Shown here: piece after piece, positions 21,809 through 32,440 of the stretch
Layout: every line of letters starts with the position of its first letter
Numbering within the stretch: the stretch's first letter is position 1
Origin: Saccharomycopsis fibuligera x Saccharomycopsis cf. fibuligera
Lineage: Eukaryota; Ascomycota; Saccharomycetes; Ascoideales; Saccharomycopsidaceae
DNA: 64,000 nt
Assembly: GCA_001936135.1 (NCBI GenBank)
Contig: CP012813.1
Location: 1,798,001 to 1,862,000, forward strand
Direction of reading: 5' to 3'
The notes under the pieces: generated by a model
The model's input: only the letters and a program-made list of their open reading frames with translations
Told to the model about the DNA's origin: nothing
Databases searched by the model: none
Position numbers and translations under genes: made by a program

Positions 21809-24359
21809 GATCTTATCTTATCGTATAAAACCACTTTCTTGTTTTCAAAAAATTAGTTGATTTAAAGTAGAATGTTGAATATTAGGGGATCAGCCTTGTA
21901 TTTCCAAGCAAGCAACAAGGTATGGACAATATAAAGCTATTAGAAATAATTCTATCAAGCAAAAACAAAGCACTGGTGTCTTTCCAGTTCTCAAAATTGA
22001 TGTTGTCATGCAAATCTGTTATTCGGAGCTCAGTGTTATGGCTGACGTTTGTCCAAAACGATCGATCGATGCGCTTGCATTCTCTATAAAAAAAAACCAT
22101 ATGGGACACTATAATCATTACTATATGCACTACGGATAACAGCATGCATTGATATAGTTTTTCCAGTTAAATAGCTCAGACCAGTATAAAATAAAGATGA
22201 ATGATCTTTATTGAATTAATTTCAATAAAGCACTCCCTTTCTTCACTATGGTTTGGGAGTTTTAATCATGGCAGCGTATTTATCCTTATGTCGATTTCGT
22301 AAATATATAAATAAGCACAAGTTTTTCTTTTGTTGCAAGTTGGTAACTACATATGGTATGGTTTAGCCGAAGTGGTTAAGACTTAAATTATAATTTTTCA
22401 TACAGCGTATACAGCGTAACGTGGACACTAGTCCCTTTTAAGCGCCTTAAGCTGGCAGTATAGATTATTTCGACCCTAGTCTTGTGCCACGAAGAGACAA
22501 TCCTCCAGACCTTTGTATTGTTTGCTGTGCTGACGTTTATCGAGGAAATATTTACTGCTCACGTTATGTAAAAATTCAGCAATTCGTTGCAAATCACAAA
22601 AAGAGAAGTAAGATAACTTTATTTACATTAATAGCAAAAACTAAAGATTGAGCGGAGTGAGGACATATGCTTTTCAATTATTGAGAGGCACTAACTATCG
22701 ATATGAATTAAATGAATCCACTGAACTGAATAGCAAAAATTTTTGCTACCGGTCACTTTATAAACATTAACCATTTTCAGCATCCTGACTACTCCACAAA
22801 ACAAGGGGTGTCTGACCCAACAGAAGCGCAGCTTTCCCAATACAGTAACAAGGGGTGTGAAAATATATTCTATGTTCTGTACCCACGCGTGGCTATGCAA
22901 GTGACTTAGTAGTGATAAACACTGAGTTAAACAGCATTGCAATTACAAACACCACTTTGCTGGGCAACTGATGTTAATGAGTAACTCGATAAACAAGTGA
23001 ATAATGAAGTCAAAACGCAGATAAAATGCTAGCGAATAAAAGCCTAGAACAAGTGCATCAATGGTATATTGTTTCATAATTGTAACCTTTCTACAATATA
23101 CATTATCCGGTATCAAAACTTTCAGCTGTGCTCAAATATGGGATTAGCACTTGAATTCGGTTTAGCACATAAAACCACAAAAGCAAAGCAAACCAATTGC
23201 AAACAGAAGACTGTAACACCAGAACACAAACAGTACAATTAGTCACACAAAGACGAAATAAGAACATGACTTTTATAAATTGCCACATCTTGAAATGCAA
23301 CGTTTCGGATCTTCTGTTCTGTTTTAAGGAATGTCTGCGTACATGTTTCTCTTCGTCGCTGCTAGTAACACTAGTAATCGCAGAATGCGCGGAATGCAGG
23401 GCTTTGGGTTGCGGCTGTAAACAGGCTAAATATTAACGTGGCGTTTCATTCCTACCCTTCAACTCTGTATTTTATTCCCCTGTTGTGTTGTTTCTCCACT
23501 ATAATGGTGCTATAAGATTAGCCAGCTCGAACTATATGGCGTGTGGTCAACGTGTAATCTCATTGCTCTTGAGCTATATCATATATGTCTATATGTTACA
23601 TATAGGTACGCTGTAGCATTGCTACGTCAAATGCAAGCTGTATTCTGAATAAACTGCAGCATTAATTCGATGAAGGTGGGGCGTTGGTTGTTCAACTGTA
23701 GTTAGTTCACAAGGTGATCTTTCAAATTTACTTAATAGAGATGAATAAGAGAAAGGCCCAAGCTCGTGGACATGTTATCATCGCGCATATCTGCCAGCTT
23801 TTCTTTTTAAACTTTTAAAGTGACGTTTTGATTTTTTTTTTTTCCCATTTCAACCACTGCTATACTTTTTAGTGAGCTTTGAGAACGAAACACTCATCTA
23901 GCTAGCAACCAGTTCTCTTGTCATAAAAACTTTACTTTATAAGAAGAATTCTATTGCATAAAAAGTAAATATAAAAAGTAATTAAAAACGGAAGGGAGGA
24001 TAACAAAAGAATCAAAAATTTGGAAAAATTACTAATAAAAACTAAATAAATGAATAGATAAAAAGAAAATAAAAATAAACAGCAGCTATCTGACGAGGAA
24101 TTTAGAAAGCAATTTTCATATTTTTATTTTCTTTTCATTTGAAAACACCGACGGGGCATACAAGCAAAAGAAAAAAAACCAGTTAAAGCAAAATGATAAA
24201 ATAAAAATAACAACAAGGAATCAATTAAAATTGAGATATACTAACGGTGATATTAATAATGATGAGAGTAGTAATAGTAATAGAAATAGTAACGATTAGA
24301 AAATTCTGCAGTCTTTCAGTTATTTGAGCGAACCCAACTTTGTCAGAAGATCAAACTGC
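21809..24359. other. Intergenic 2.5 kb between TCA17 and RHO1
   Basis: No gene is recognised. It holds a perfect hairpin (22206-22230), a tRNA-D-arm-like fragment at 22355-22382, a lone ACGCGT near 22888, and AT-rich sequence that includes the RHO1 3' end from about 23820 to 24359. Confidence 0.5.
22206..22230. repeat. Perfect inverted repeat, 10-bp arms, 5-base loop
   Basis: The arms CTTTATTGAA and TTCAATAAAG flank TTAAT. The geometry is identical to the hairpin at 3239-3263, but the sequence is different. The function is unknown. Confidence 0.7.
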
Positions 24360-24959
24360 TTATAAAATGGTACATTTCTTGGATCTTTTTGGTTTATTTT
24401 CTTTAGCTGCCAAAGAAGCTCTAGTAGCGGTTTCAAAAACTTCTCTAACACCTTGACCGGTCTTAGCAGAACATTCCAAGTATTTTTGAGCATCGATCTT
24501 GTCTGCAACAGATTGACCTTCAGCAGAAGAAATTGGTTGTTGAGAAGATTGTCTTAATTTTTCAATAGTGGCTGGGTCATTTCTCAAATCACATTTACAA
24601 CCAACCAAAAGAATTGGAACGTTTTGACAGAAATGCAAAACTTCAGAAATCCATTTTTCTTGAACATTGTCCAATGAATCTGGCAAGTCAACAGCAAAAC
24701 AGATCAAAATGACGTTAGAATCTGGGTAAGACAATGGTCTCAAACGGTCGTAATCTTCTTGACCAGCGGTATCCCAAAGAGCCAATTCAACTCTTCTACC
24801 GTCAACTTCAACATCAGCGACGTAGTTTTCAAAAACTGTTGGGACGTAAACTTCTGGGAAAGTACCTTTAGAGAAAACAATCAACAAACAAGTTTTACCA
24901 CAAGCACCATCACCAACGATGACCAATTTTCTTCTAATTTCAGCAGCTGGAGGAGCCAT
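24360..24959 (-). CDS. RHO1: Rho1 small GTPase
   Basis: This 199-residue protein is a complete Rho-family GTPase. The P-loop GDGACGKT is at residues 16-23, the switch I/effector segment [17 protein letters not shown] at about 37-53, and the switch II DTAGQE at 63-68. VGCKCDLR gives the guanine-specificity motif (in its fungal Rho1 CKCDLR form) and [10 protein letters not shown] the G5 motif. The C-terminus has a polybasic run (KPKRSKK) and the CAAX box CTIL, whose final Leu fits geranylgeranylation. In yeast, Rho1 at the plasma membrane activates glucan synthase, Pkc1 and formins. The ATG at 24959 fits the family start. A likely 5'UTR intron ends 22 bases upstream of the ATG. Confidence 0.98.
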   Translation of the reverse strand: MAPPAAEIRRKLVIVGDGACGKTCLLIVFSKGTFPEVYVPTVFENYVADVEVDGRRVELALWDTAGQEDYDRLRPLSYPDSNVILICFAVDLPDSLDNVQEKWISEVLHFCQNVPILLVGCKCDLRNDPATIEKLRQSSQQPISSAEGQSVADKIDAQKYLECSAKTGQGVREVFETATRASLAAKENKPKRSKKCTIL

Positions 24960-26357
24960 TCTGTCTTATAATAATATAGTCTAAAAGGAAAAGTTAGTAA
25001 TCATATTCTTAATAAGTAGTTTAGAGCGCTAACAACACATTTATTTTTCTCCCTTTCTGTTTTGTTTTCCTTAACGTATTTCTTCTTTTACAATGCAAAT
25101 CCAAATGATCACGGTACACAAACTAAAATCCGGCTTTGCACAATCCTTAAATCCTTCCATCAATCAATTTAACAGATCATCAGTAACACAAGCCTATTAA
25201 ATAATCAGAAATAAGATACTTAAGTTATTTTGAAAGGAATTAGAAACTTAATTTTGAAACTAGAAACTGAGAGTGATTTTCCAAATTGCAGATCTTCCCA
25301 AAAAAAAAAGGTTAAGCTCCATTAACAAAAATCAATGATGTCAAAGAGCAGAAAATTGATCGCAGATAGTTTAACAGACATAAGGCTGGATACCGGTCGT
25401 ATTTTAACCACCAATTGTGAAGCCAATTTCAACCAATAAGCCAAGGGGGCAAAGCTGTAAAAGATCAAGACTATTGGTAACAATCGGAATTAGAAGACAA
25501 AAAACGGGAAACTGAACCTCATTGGTATTGAAACTATCAGTTTCGAATCAAAGAAGATAAAAAAACATAAAATATGATTTGAAATTTGCGTACAAGAGAT
25601 AATAAACGAATTCAAGGAGTGAGTAAAGTAGATGAGTTAACGGATTTCTGCAAGCAAAAAGAATCAGCGCGAGAGATCTGTTCTTGTTTCTTTAAAATCT
25701 AAAAACCCAGTTCTCTCATTTTTTAATTTAATTTTGTCTATTAAATCTTTAAATCTTAAGCACATATTTGCTTGCGCGAATGTGAGGAAACGGTATTGTG
25801 TATGATTGTGATGTGTTATTTATCTAGCCAGATCGCAATAGCGGTAGGGAGAATTGGAGGTGAGAAGCAAATAAACAAATCTATTCAGTAGATACGTACC
25901 TAAGTATAAAAAATTCTTGGGAAAGCAGAATTATCTGATAAAGTGAAGTTAGGAATAAAACAACAGATAGACAGATAAATTACCAGTCAAAGGGAAAAAG
26001 AATAAGGTAGCAAATGAGAGAAGAAAGAAGAAAAGAAAGCGGCAGAAGATTGGAACGACCGCAGAAGAGAGAAAATAACAACAGTGCCAGAAAACAAGAG
26101 CAAAAAAAAAAAAAAAAAAAAAAAAAAGAGCGCTAAAGAGCGGGAGATCAGCGCACCACCACAAAGTTACTATGCGCCCGACTACAAAAGATATAAATAA
26201 AATCTGGAACAGAAAAACAAAAAAAAAACAAAAAAACAAAAGGCGGCTGTGGGCGGGTACCACCGTGTATATACATACATAAGTCCTCAGGGCAGTGGCA
26301 AGGCAAGTTGGAACTTCTGCCGCGCCTTCTTCTCGGCGTTTCTGCCACATACACTTA
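24960..26357. other. RHO1 upstream region
   Basis: Apart from the likely leader intron, this region shows purine-rich sequence at 25970-26060, an A26 run at 26102-26127, and an A-rich tract at 26210-26240. The overlapping minus-strand frames through the A-run are low-complexity (poly-Phe and the like) and not credible genes. Confidence 0.5.
24981..25899 (-). other. Probable 5'UTR intron of RHO1 (donor end tentative)
   Basis: Just upstream of the RHO1 ATG the minus strand reads TACTAAC (24999-24993), then a pyrimidine-rich stretch and TTTTAG ending at 24981, which is a strong yeast branch site and acceptor. The best donor I found is GTACGT starting at 25899, giving an intron of about 919 nt. 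Weaker donors exist closer, so the outer boundary is uncertain. The unusually long gene-free DNA upstream of RHO1 fits a long leader. Confidence 0.55.
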
Positions 26358-26585
26358 TCAACAAGTTGTGGAAAACACCCCCTTTCCCTTAAGTATCCCT
26401 GGTAAACCAATAGCAATATCAATAGAGCCATCACCTAAGGACTGAATCAAGTGACCAGAACCAGCCAAGTAGGGGATCAACTCGATCTCTAAACCTTCAG
26501 ATTCATAATATTTATGCTGTTGGGAAAACTGAATTGGGGTGGAGAAATGCTCCGGAACAAAACCGACTTTCAATTTCAATGGCAT
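26358..26585 (-). pseudogene. Truncated Thi5/SsuA-like (periplasmic-binding-fold) gene remnant
   Basis: The frame opens with ATG at 26585 and encodes LKVGFVPEHFSTPIQFSQQH, then YYESEGLEIELIPYLAGSGH and SLGDGSIDIAIGLP before ending after about 75 codons. The first ~65 residues match the N-terminal lobe of the Thi5/NMT1/SsuA-like family, whose members are usually about 300 residues long (substrate-binding or thiamine-pyrimidine-related proteins). The match stops at GILKGKG. None of the expected remainder is visible downstream, where A-rich and unrelated sequence begins. I read this as a 3'-deleted copy. It could still be transcribed from its original promoter. Confidence 0.7.
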
Positions 26586-28353
26586 GATGATAGAACTAAA
26601 GTAGCAGTTATTTGGACGGTTTATAATTGCGTTGAAATCTTTTAACTAAAGTATGCTTTTAGAGATTTCTATTGATGACCCTAAAATACTAATTATATTG
26701 CGTTGTCATTGCAGGCCTTTTGATCTTGCAGCCTTCGAGTCGAGGAAAAATGCATACGGGCCGACTAGAAAGTACTTTGCGCACGCACGTGAATAAATGC
26801 TCACCTTTTTTTTCTTATTAAAAGCTTTGCTTCTTGCTTCCTTAGGATTAGAAGTCTTATTTAGTTTGTCGTAGAAAAAAAGCATAGTTTATAACGTATA
26901 TTTTATTAGATTGAGCTATTCGTTTGTTTATAAAAAAAAAAAAAAAAAAAAGAGGAGAACAGACAGTTTTTGTTACAGATAATAAATATACCGGAGGGTT
27001 TTGTTTATTATGGCTATTATTTGACTTTGTTTATTATTGTTGTTGTTTAGTTGTTTAGTTGTTATTTTTGTAATTAAATAAAGAAAGTTTCACTTCAGTA
27101 TCATTCCCCACTCTAAGATAGTGATATTATTTAGTTCATTAACATGGAAATGTAGTAAATAAGACTATGCAAAAATACAGCATGCATTTATTTGCAAAAG
27201 AACAATGCCGAAAGAAAGATATATGAAGGGTTAGGATTAAACTATTTGATTGCCTGATTTTTTCTCTCAAATTTTTTTTTTAGAAGAAGATACACTTTGA
27301 CCTTTGAATCTCAAAAGGATGTACGTTAACGCATCACTCTCAGGGCTCTAAAGAAAAAGGTAATGCAGAGCTTCTAAAAAATTCAAAAACTTTGACCAAC
27401 AAGGAATTAAAACCCCAGGAGCAACTTCTCAACGTTCATTTGAACCCGTGATGAACGAGGCAAAATTTTAAAAGGCAGACTATTATACAAGTAGAAGCAT
27501 AAATCGCTGCTGATAATCCAATTGTTTACCGCTACAAATCAATGACACTTACTATATTGAAAAACAAAATGAAACCAGGGCAATAGCTAGCCCCTGCTTC
27601 CACTTGATAAAACTTTTAGATATGACATACCTCAAAAATGAAAAGTGAACTGTAAGCCAAAAAAAAAAAAAAATAAAGAAAAAACTTTTTTTTTATTTTT
27701 TTTTTTTTTTGGAGCCTATGCCGAGCCATGCATGCATGTTGATACATAACCCCCGACCACACCATAAGTCCTTCAGAGTAACCTAAATTATATCTCCAGT
27801 AGCTTTGTCTACTAAACAAACGTCTATACCTCAATTTTTCAATATTGAATATTATATTTTTAGATTTATTTTATACGGTAGATATATTTTTGTTACTGAT
27901 AAGTGCAAGAAAAAGCTATATAAGTGACTGTAGATGCTATTAGGGCGTTGCAAGACTTAACTATTCTGAGAACTTAGTGTGCTTTAAAATGAACTCCGTT
28001 TATGTGAGTCATCTCGATATCTATTATGCTTGCAAAAGTAGCATCCTATCTGAAAATAACCTTTATATGTGTGTTAATAGAGTAAAATAAAACAATGCGG
28101 AGGAAAAAAGAATAACGAAACGAAAAAACTCAAAAAAAATAGATCCCTAGATATGTTTTAAGAACAGTCTATTTGTCAATGAAATGAAAAGGAATTGAAA
28201 GTGTGTATAATAATATTATGACATAAGATGCTGTGTAGAATATGTTTCTGAGTGAGGTTTCCGAAACAGATCAGGCATATGTTATAGATTGAAGCTTCTT
28301 TTTAAAAAAAAAAATTGATAAAAGGTACTTTTTTTTACAGCAACTCGCAAAAT
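26586..28353. other. Intergenic 1.8 kb
   Basis: The stretch is AT-rich with an A run at 26932-26951, T/A runs at 27660-27710, and no recognisable gene. The 5' part should contain the promoter of the truncated remnant, and the right end the 3'UTR of the ECM3-like gene. Confidence 0.45.
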
Positions 28354-30234
28354 CTAGGACACATTCAACTGCTTCTCAACAACATAAGTGACCACAAACG
28401 GCAAGCTCACTGCTAGTAAAACGTACTCCATCAACAAATACACCGACAAACAGTCCATTTGCGTAGTATCTTCAGCATCAGGATCCGTACAAGAAGCAGT
28501 GAAATAAAATTGAGTAGTAGCAGAAGGCAAAGAATAAGTCACCACAATAACAAAAAAAATCATATCATCATCCAACCAATTCATTTGTCTTAACTTTGAG
28601 GCCCATGCAACACCAACAATAGGAACAACACAAAGTTTTAAAATTACTAATGTGGCGGCACTAATTAGAAATTTTTTGTTTAAGTTTCCGAAACTTAGTC
28701 TTGAAATAGTGGTTCCTAACATTAGCAAACCTAGCGGAACTGATGCTTGCCCGATATACGCAGTATAATCCATAATGAAACTGAGTGGTGGTAATTTATC
28801 GGGAGCATTTTTCATATCGGGTACACGATCAGTTGTCACAAACAATGCTTTAAGCCAAGGAATTAAAGCAATAGCAAGACCTATTAATGCAGACATAGAG
28901 CATGGACGAAGAAAATTTTGTAAAAGAAAAATGAGCCAGTTTAAATGATATTTATCTACAAGTTTAATAGATTTACCTGCATCTTTCATATCTTTGCCAG
29001 TTTGAGCTCCAATCTCTGTGGTTGCAAGTTTTGTTAAAGTATTCAATCTGTTCAATGCTGGCTCATTATTAATTCGACTGTATTCAACAATAACGTTTCT
29101 AACGTTTTGAGATGGTAAAGATCGAAGTTCTAAGTTTCTTGAATTAGTGACGCCTAAAGTGTTAGCAGTATGCAATGAATCATCATTGGAAAGATACGTG
29201 AGGGCCGAGTTGACAGGAGACAAAATATTCGTGTTATTGTTATGATTAATTGCAGATTTGCCATAACTGTGATAGGACTTGGTGCTACTAGGCCTTCTGC
29301 TGCGTTTTTGCAAAGTTGAGTTTGATGGTCTTCTTTGGCGAGATGAAGTTTTTGAGTACATACTTGCTGGTTGTTGTAGCTCATTACTATTGAGTCCCTT
29401 AACCCGATTTGGTTCTTCCAAATCATCGACTGATGAAGACAAGCTTGTCACCGCAGATATGGCCGCCTCGGAGTCATCATCATCAAAAGTAACAGTAGGA
29501 GGATTTTGTTGGTTATCGCTAATATTATTGATGTTGTTTTTCTCTGTATCTTGTTTGTCAGCATTGGTTTCAGGTTGCTGCTGCTGCTGAGTGGTATCCT
29601 CTTTATTTAAATTGTTTTTAGGCTCATCACTTGAACTATCTTCTTTGGACGAGCCTTTCTCCGGACTTGAGGCAAACCTAGCTGTTGCTTTTTGTTCTTC
29701 AAGATCAGCTTTAATTTTTTTTTCTCTATTGAAATCATACTCTACTAACCTAAATCCACCACAATTAAACAAGGTAATCAAAAAAGTAACAAGGAAAATA
29801 CAAACGTAGGCAATGCCTTTATTACCTTCAGTTTCGTTGAACACTAACCCAGTATCTAAGGTCTGGATATAAGCAATCGGAAGATCAGAAATATTCGGGA
29901 AAGTCCCGCCGCAAATTGCCCCACCATACCACTTTCGGGGCACCGGAGTAATGGCAATAGTGACAATGGCACACACCGCTCCTACGGCATATAGTATTCC
30001 TGCACTTAGAAATATCACGCCAATTGCCTTCAAATCAGAGATGGCAATGCTGGAGACAATTTTATTGAAGGACAAACAGGGCAAAACTACCATCACGATC
30101 ATGTCTGAAATATTTCTGCTAACATCAACCGTGAGGACGTTGAGCTTAGCTAGGAGAAAGCCGGTGCCCATGATCAAGTAAATCTTGAAGATAGGCTTGA
30201 CAGCAGAATAAATGACCGAGCCAATGTAAGCCAT
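28354..30234 (-). CDS. ECM3: Auxin-efflux-carrier-family membrane transporter, Ecm3-like (626 aa)
   Basis: ATG is at 30234. Two hydrophobic halves flank a long hydrophilic loop. The N-terminal half (residues ~1-165) has about five membrane segments and the family's GGTFPNISDLPIAYIQ element. The C-terminal half (~420-626) has LGTTISRLSFGN and VVTYSLPSATTQFYF and ends inside a final helix. The middle ~250 residues are Gln/Asn/Ser-rich and probably cytoplasmic, with RRPSS-type sites that could be phosphorylated. This is the fungal branch of the membrane transport protein (auxin efflux carrier, PIN-like) family, to which S. cerevisiae Ecm3, YNL095C and YBR287W belong. The length fits Ecm3/YNL095C (over 600) rather than the shorter YBR287W. 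The substrate is not known, and choosing between the paralogs is tentative. Confidence 0.85.
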   Translation of the reverse strand: MAYIGSVIYSAVKPIFKIYLIMGTGFLLAKLNVLTVDVSRNISDMIVMVVLPCLSFNKIVSSIAISDLKAIGVIFLSAGILYAVGAVCAIVTIAITPVPRKWYGGAICGGTFPNISDLPIAYIQTLDTGLVFNETEGNKGIAYVCIFLVTFLITLFNCGGFRLVEYDFNREKKIKADLEEQKATARFASSPEKGSSKEDSSSDEPKNNLNKEDTTQQQQQPETNADKQDTEKNNINNISDNQQNPPTVTFDDDDSEAAISAVTSLSSSVDDLEEPNRVKGLNSNELQQPASMYSKTSSRQRRPSNSTLQKRSRRPSSTKSYHSYGKSAINHNNNTNILSPVNSALTYLSNDDSLHTANTLGVTNSRNLELRSLPSQNVRNVIVEYSRINNEPALNRLNTLTKLATTEIGAQTGKDMKDAGKSIKLVDKYHLNWLIFLLQNFLRPCSMSALIGLAIALIPWLKALFVTTDRVPDMKNAPDKLPPLSFIMDYTAYIGQASVPLGLLMLGTTISRLSFGNLNKKFLISAATLVILKLCVVPIVGVAWASKLRQMNWLDDDMIFFVIVVTYSLPSATTQFYFTASCTDPDAEDTTQMDCLSVYLLMEYVLLAVSLPFVVTYVVEKQLNVS

Positions 30235-31007
30235 GGTTTGTATTTTTTTTATAAAGGTTGACAGAGGCGGAACAGTGACTCGTGGAGAGAAAAAGAGAGA
30301 AGATAGCAGAAGAGAAGATATATTGAGAAACAGTTTGCTTATCGCGCGGAGACTTTTTTTCCATCATGATCATCACTTGTGTTAAAAAAAAAAGAAAAGA
30401 AAAAAAAAAAAAAGAAAAAAAATTACAAAGCTATCGACTCAACTGACTAATCGGCCATATGCCTAATTTGAACTAACACCCGTACAAGTTAAGCGGAAAT
30501 AAGCAAGTTCTCCGACACCAACCCGACTATAGCATGTTACGCGCGCCACAGCGCTCTCATGCATGCCGATAAAAAAAGTAGAATATCACAATCAGCGTAA
30601 AGCTCGCATTAGTAATTAGAAATCGCAGTTTACCAATATTGGTGAGCACTTTCATAGTACCATAATTAGAGCATTTGTCATCATGGCTGCTTTGATTTAT
30701 AAGTAGTACCTGTTTCAGCCGTGCTATTGTCTGCATCTGGCACCACACCTTTATGTTTTTGATCTACTTAACATGCTATTTGACTAATAGTATACACATT
30801 CACAAATACACAGTGTCACGACGAAAAGATATATAAATAAGGTAATGACCTGCCATTTCGATAAGATGTAATTGAGCACATTTATTTTGTCTTCAATCAT
30901 TTAATATTAAAACATCAATCATTCATAATTAAAAAATCAATCGACTGACAACTCACACCCCCTTTCAACTAATTCTACACCAAAACTCTTAAACTCAAAC
31001 AATAACA
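30235..31007. promoter_or_regulatory. Divergent promoter region, ECM3-like / flavodoxin-like gene
   Basis: A TATA box (TATATAAATA, 30830-30839) lies about 170 bases upstream of the flavodoxin-like ATG. A TTAGTAA at 30609-30615 matches the known Yap1/Cap1 oxidative-stress site, and TGACTAA at about 30781 is a close variant. A/G-rich tracts at 30380-30420 lie upstream of the ECM3-like gene. Function of the sites is inference. Confidence 0.5.
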
Positions 31008-31589
31008 ATGTCCGCCAGCCAATCACCAGTCAAAGTTGCTGTCATTTACTACAGTGGCGCAGGCACTACCAAAAACGTTGCTTTGAAAGTTTTTGAAGGA
31101 CTCAAATCCGTTCAAGGCATTGAAGCAGATTTGCTTACTGCAGAAGAAGCCACTGCTAAAGTAAGAGAACTTGAACAATATGATGGTTTTATATTTGGTA
31201 CCCCAACCTATTTTGGCACAATTTCATCTGGTTTAAAAGCATTCTTCGAGAAAACCAGCAACATCTTTTATCGCAGAGGTTTCCAAGATAAATTAGCTGC
31301 TGGGTTTACTAATTCTGCTTCACAAGCTGGTGATAAACAAACTGCGTTGTTGGATATTTTCACATTTGCTGCTCAACATGGTTTCCTTTGGGTTCCTTTA
31401 GGCGTTCAACCAAGTAATTTATCAGTTAGAAATGAAGAAGTGCACAACAGAGCTGGATTTTTCACGGGATTGGCCACTCAGTCATATATTGATTTAGACG
31501 TTTCTCAAAATCCAAGCGCTGCTGACTTGAGTGGTGCTTATGCTTTTGGCGAAAGGTTTGGTACCGTTGCATTGAAATATTATCATTAA
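31008..31589 (+). CDS. Flavodoxin-like (WrbA-type) NAD(P)H:quinone oxidoreductase family protein (193 aa)
   Basis: ATG at 31008 opens a complete 193-residue frame. KVAVIYYSGAGTTKNVA is the flavodoxin FMN phosphate-binding loop, DGFIFGTPTYFGTISSGLKA the second FMN-contact segment, and FTFAAQHGFLWVPLG the conserved late segment. Members of this fold use FMN to reduce quinones by two electrons and protect against oxidative stress. Compared with yeast Pst2/Ycp4, the loop YYSGAGTTK (instead of the STYGH form) and the ending NPSAADLSGAYAFGERFG look more like bacterial flavodoxin-family reductases. Transfer from bacteria or a divergent paralog are both possible. The upstream TATA box and Cap1-like sites fit a stress-induced gene. 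Confidence 0.85.
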   Translation: MSASQSPVKVAVIYYSGAGTTKNVALKVFEGLKSVQGIEADLLTAEEATAKVRELEQYDGFIFGTPTYFGTISSGLKAFFEKTSNIFYRRGFQDKLAAGFTNSASQAGDKQTALLDIFTFAAQHGFLWVPLGVQPSNLSVRNEEVHNRAGFFTGLATQSYIDLDVSQNPSAADLSGAYAFGERFGTVALKYYH

Positions 31590-32440
31590 TCGGTAAAATG
31601 GGTTTGATAGATTTACATTCATACCAATTTTCAAGTTTTTTACATAGAAAATTTCACAATATAGACTTTTTTCTTCAATTTTAAGTTCATAAATTTTTTG
31701 TGATATTATAGATAGCAAAATTTTGCATATCTTTTATTATTTAAAGTTGTAAAAAAAACACTGATTATAAGTGTTTTGCAAGTACTGCATTGAAATGCAG
31801 CTTGCATGATATTCTGTAGTTATATAATTCTCCACTGACATGATACTGAGTTGGGTAAACAACGCAAAAATCCGGCTTCCCTTCATGTTGGTATGCATGC
31901 TGTGCCAGGGCTTGGCAATCTATAGATGGTGGAGATAAGGAAAAGCCCAAAACGTCAGCACTACATGGTTACGGTGATTTTTTAACGAGCATGCTGCATG
32001 GATTTTTAGGTTGACATATAAAAAAAGCTTTGTGGAAGAAGTAGTGCTATAAATAAAAAAAAAAAAAAAAAAATAAAACTAAAAAAACAAATTGTTAGGG
32101 ATACAAGAAAAACCCTGAAACTTGTTCAACTTTTTCGCATCATTATAGGTTCATTCTTCTTTGAAAAGATTACTTAACAATTCTCAAATTTCTCACCAAA
32201 CTGAGTTACATACATTTCGCTGTATACAGTTTTCAGTTTGCATGAATTAACGAATAAAGCCAACTTAGTTTCTATGATTTCGTTCTTTCTTATCCTAAAA
32301 AAAAATTAAATATAGCCTAAAAAAACCCTATAATGCGGAAGTGCAAAAAAGCTGAACATTAAAAAAGAAAAAGCATAATAAATAAAGGAGCGAAAAAAAA
32401 AAAAAAAAAAAAAAAAAAACACTAATTTCCATAATATCTA
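31590..32440. other. Convergent intergenic region, 3' of flavodoxin-like gene and MON1
   Basis: The stretch is AT-rich with A runs at 32053-32072 and 32391-32419 and no recognisable gene. The short frames present have no domain content. Confidence 0.5.

Noticed and set aside
22886-22894. Lone ACGCGT box
   Set aside because: It is a single copy far from any gene start, so likely chance.
25949-26434. 161-codon minus-strand frame overlapping the Thi5-like remnant
   Set aside because: It reads through the A26 tract as poly-Phe and has no recognisable content.
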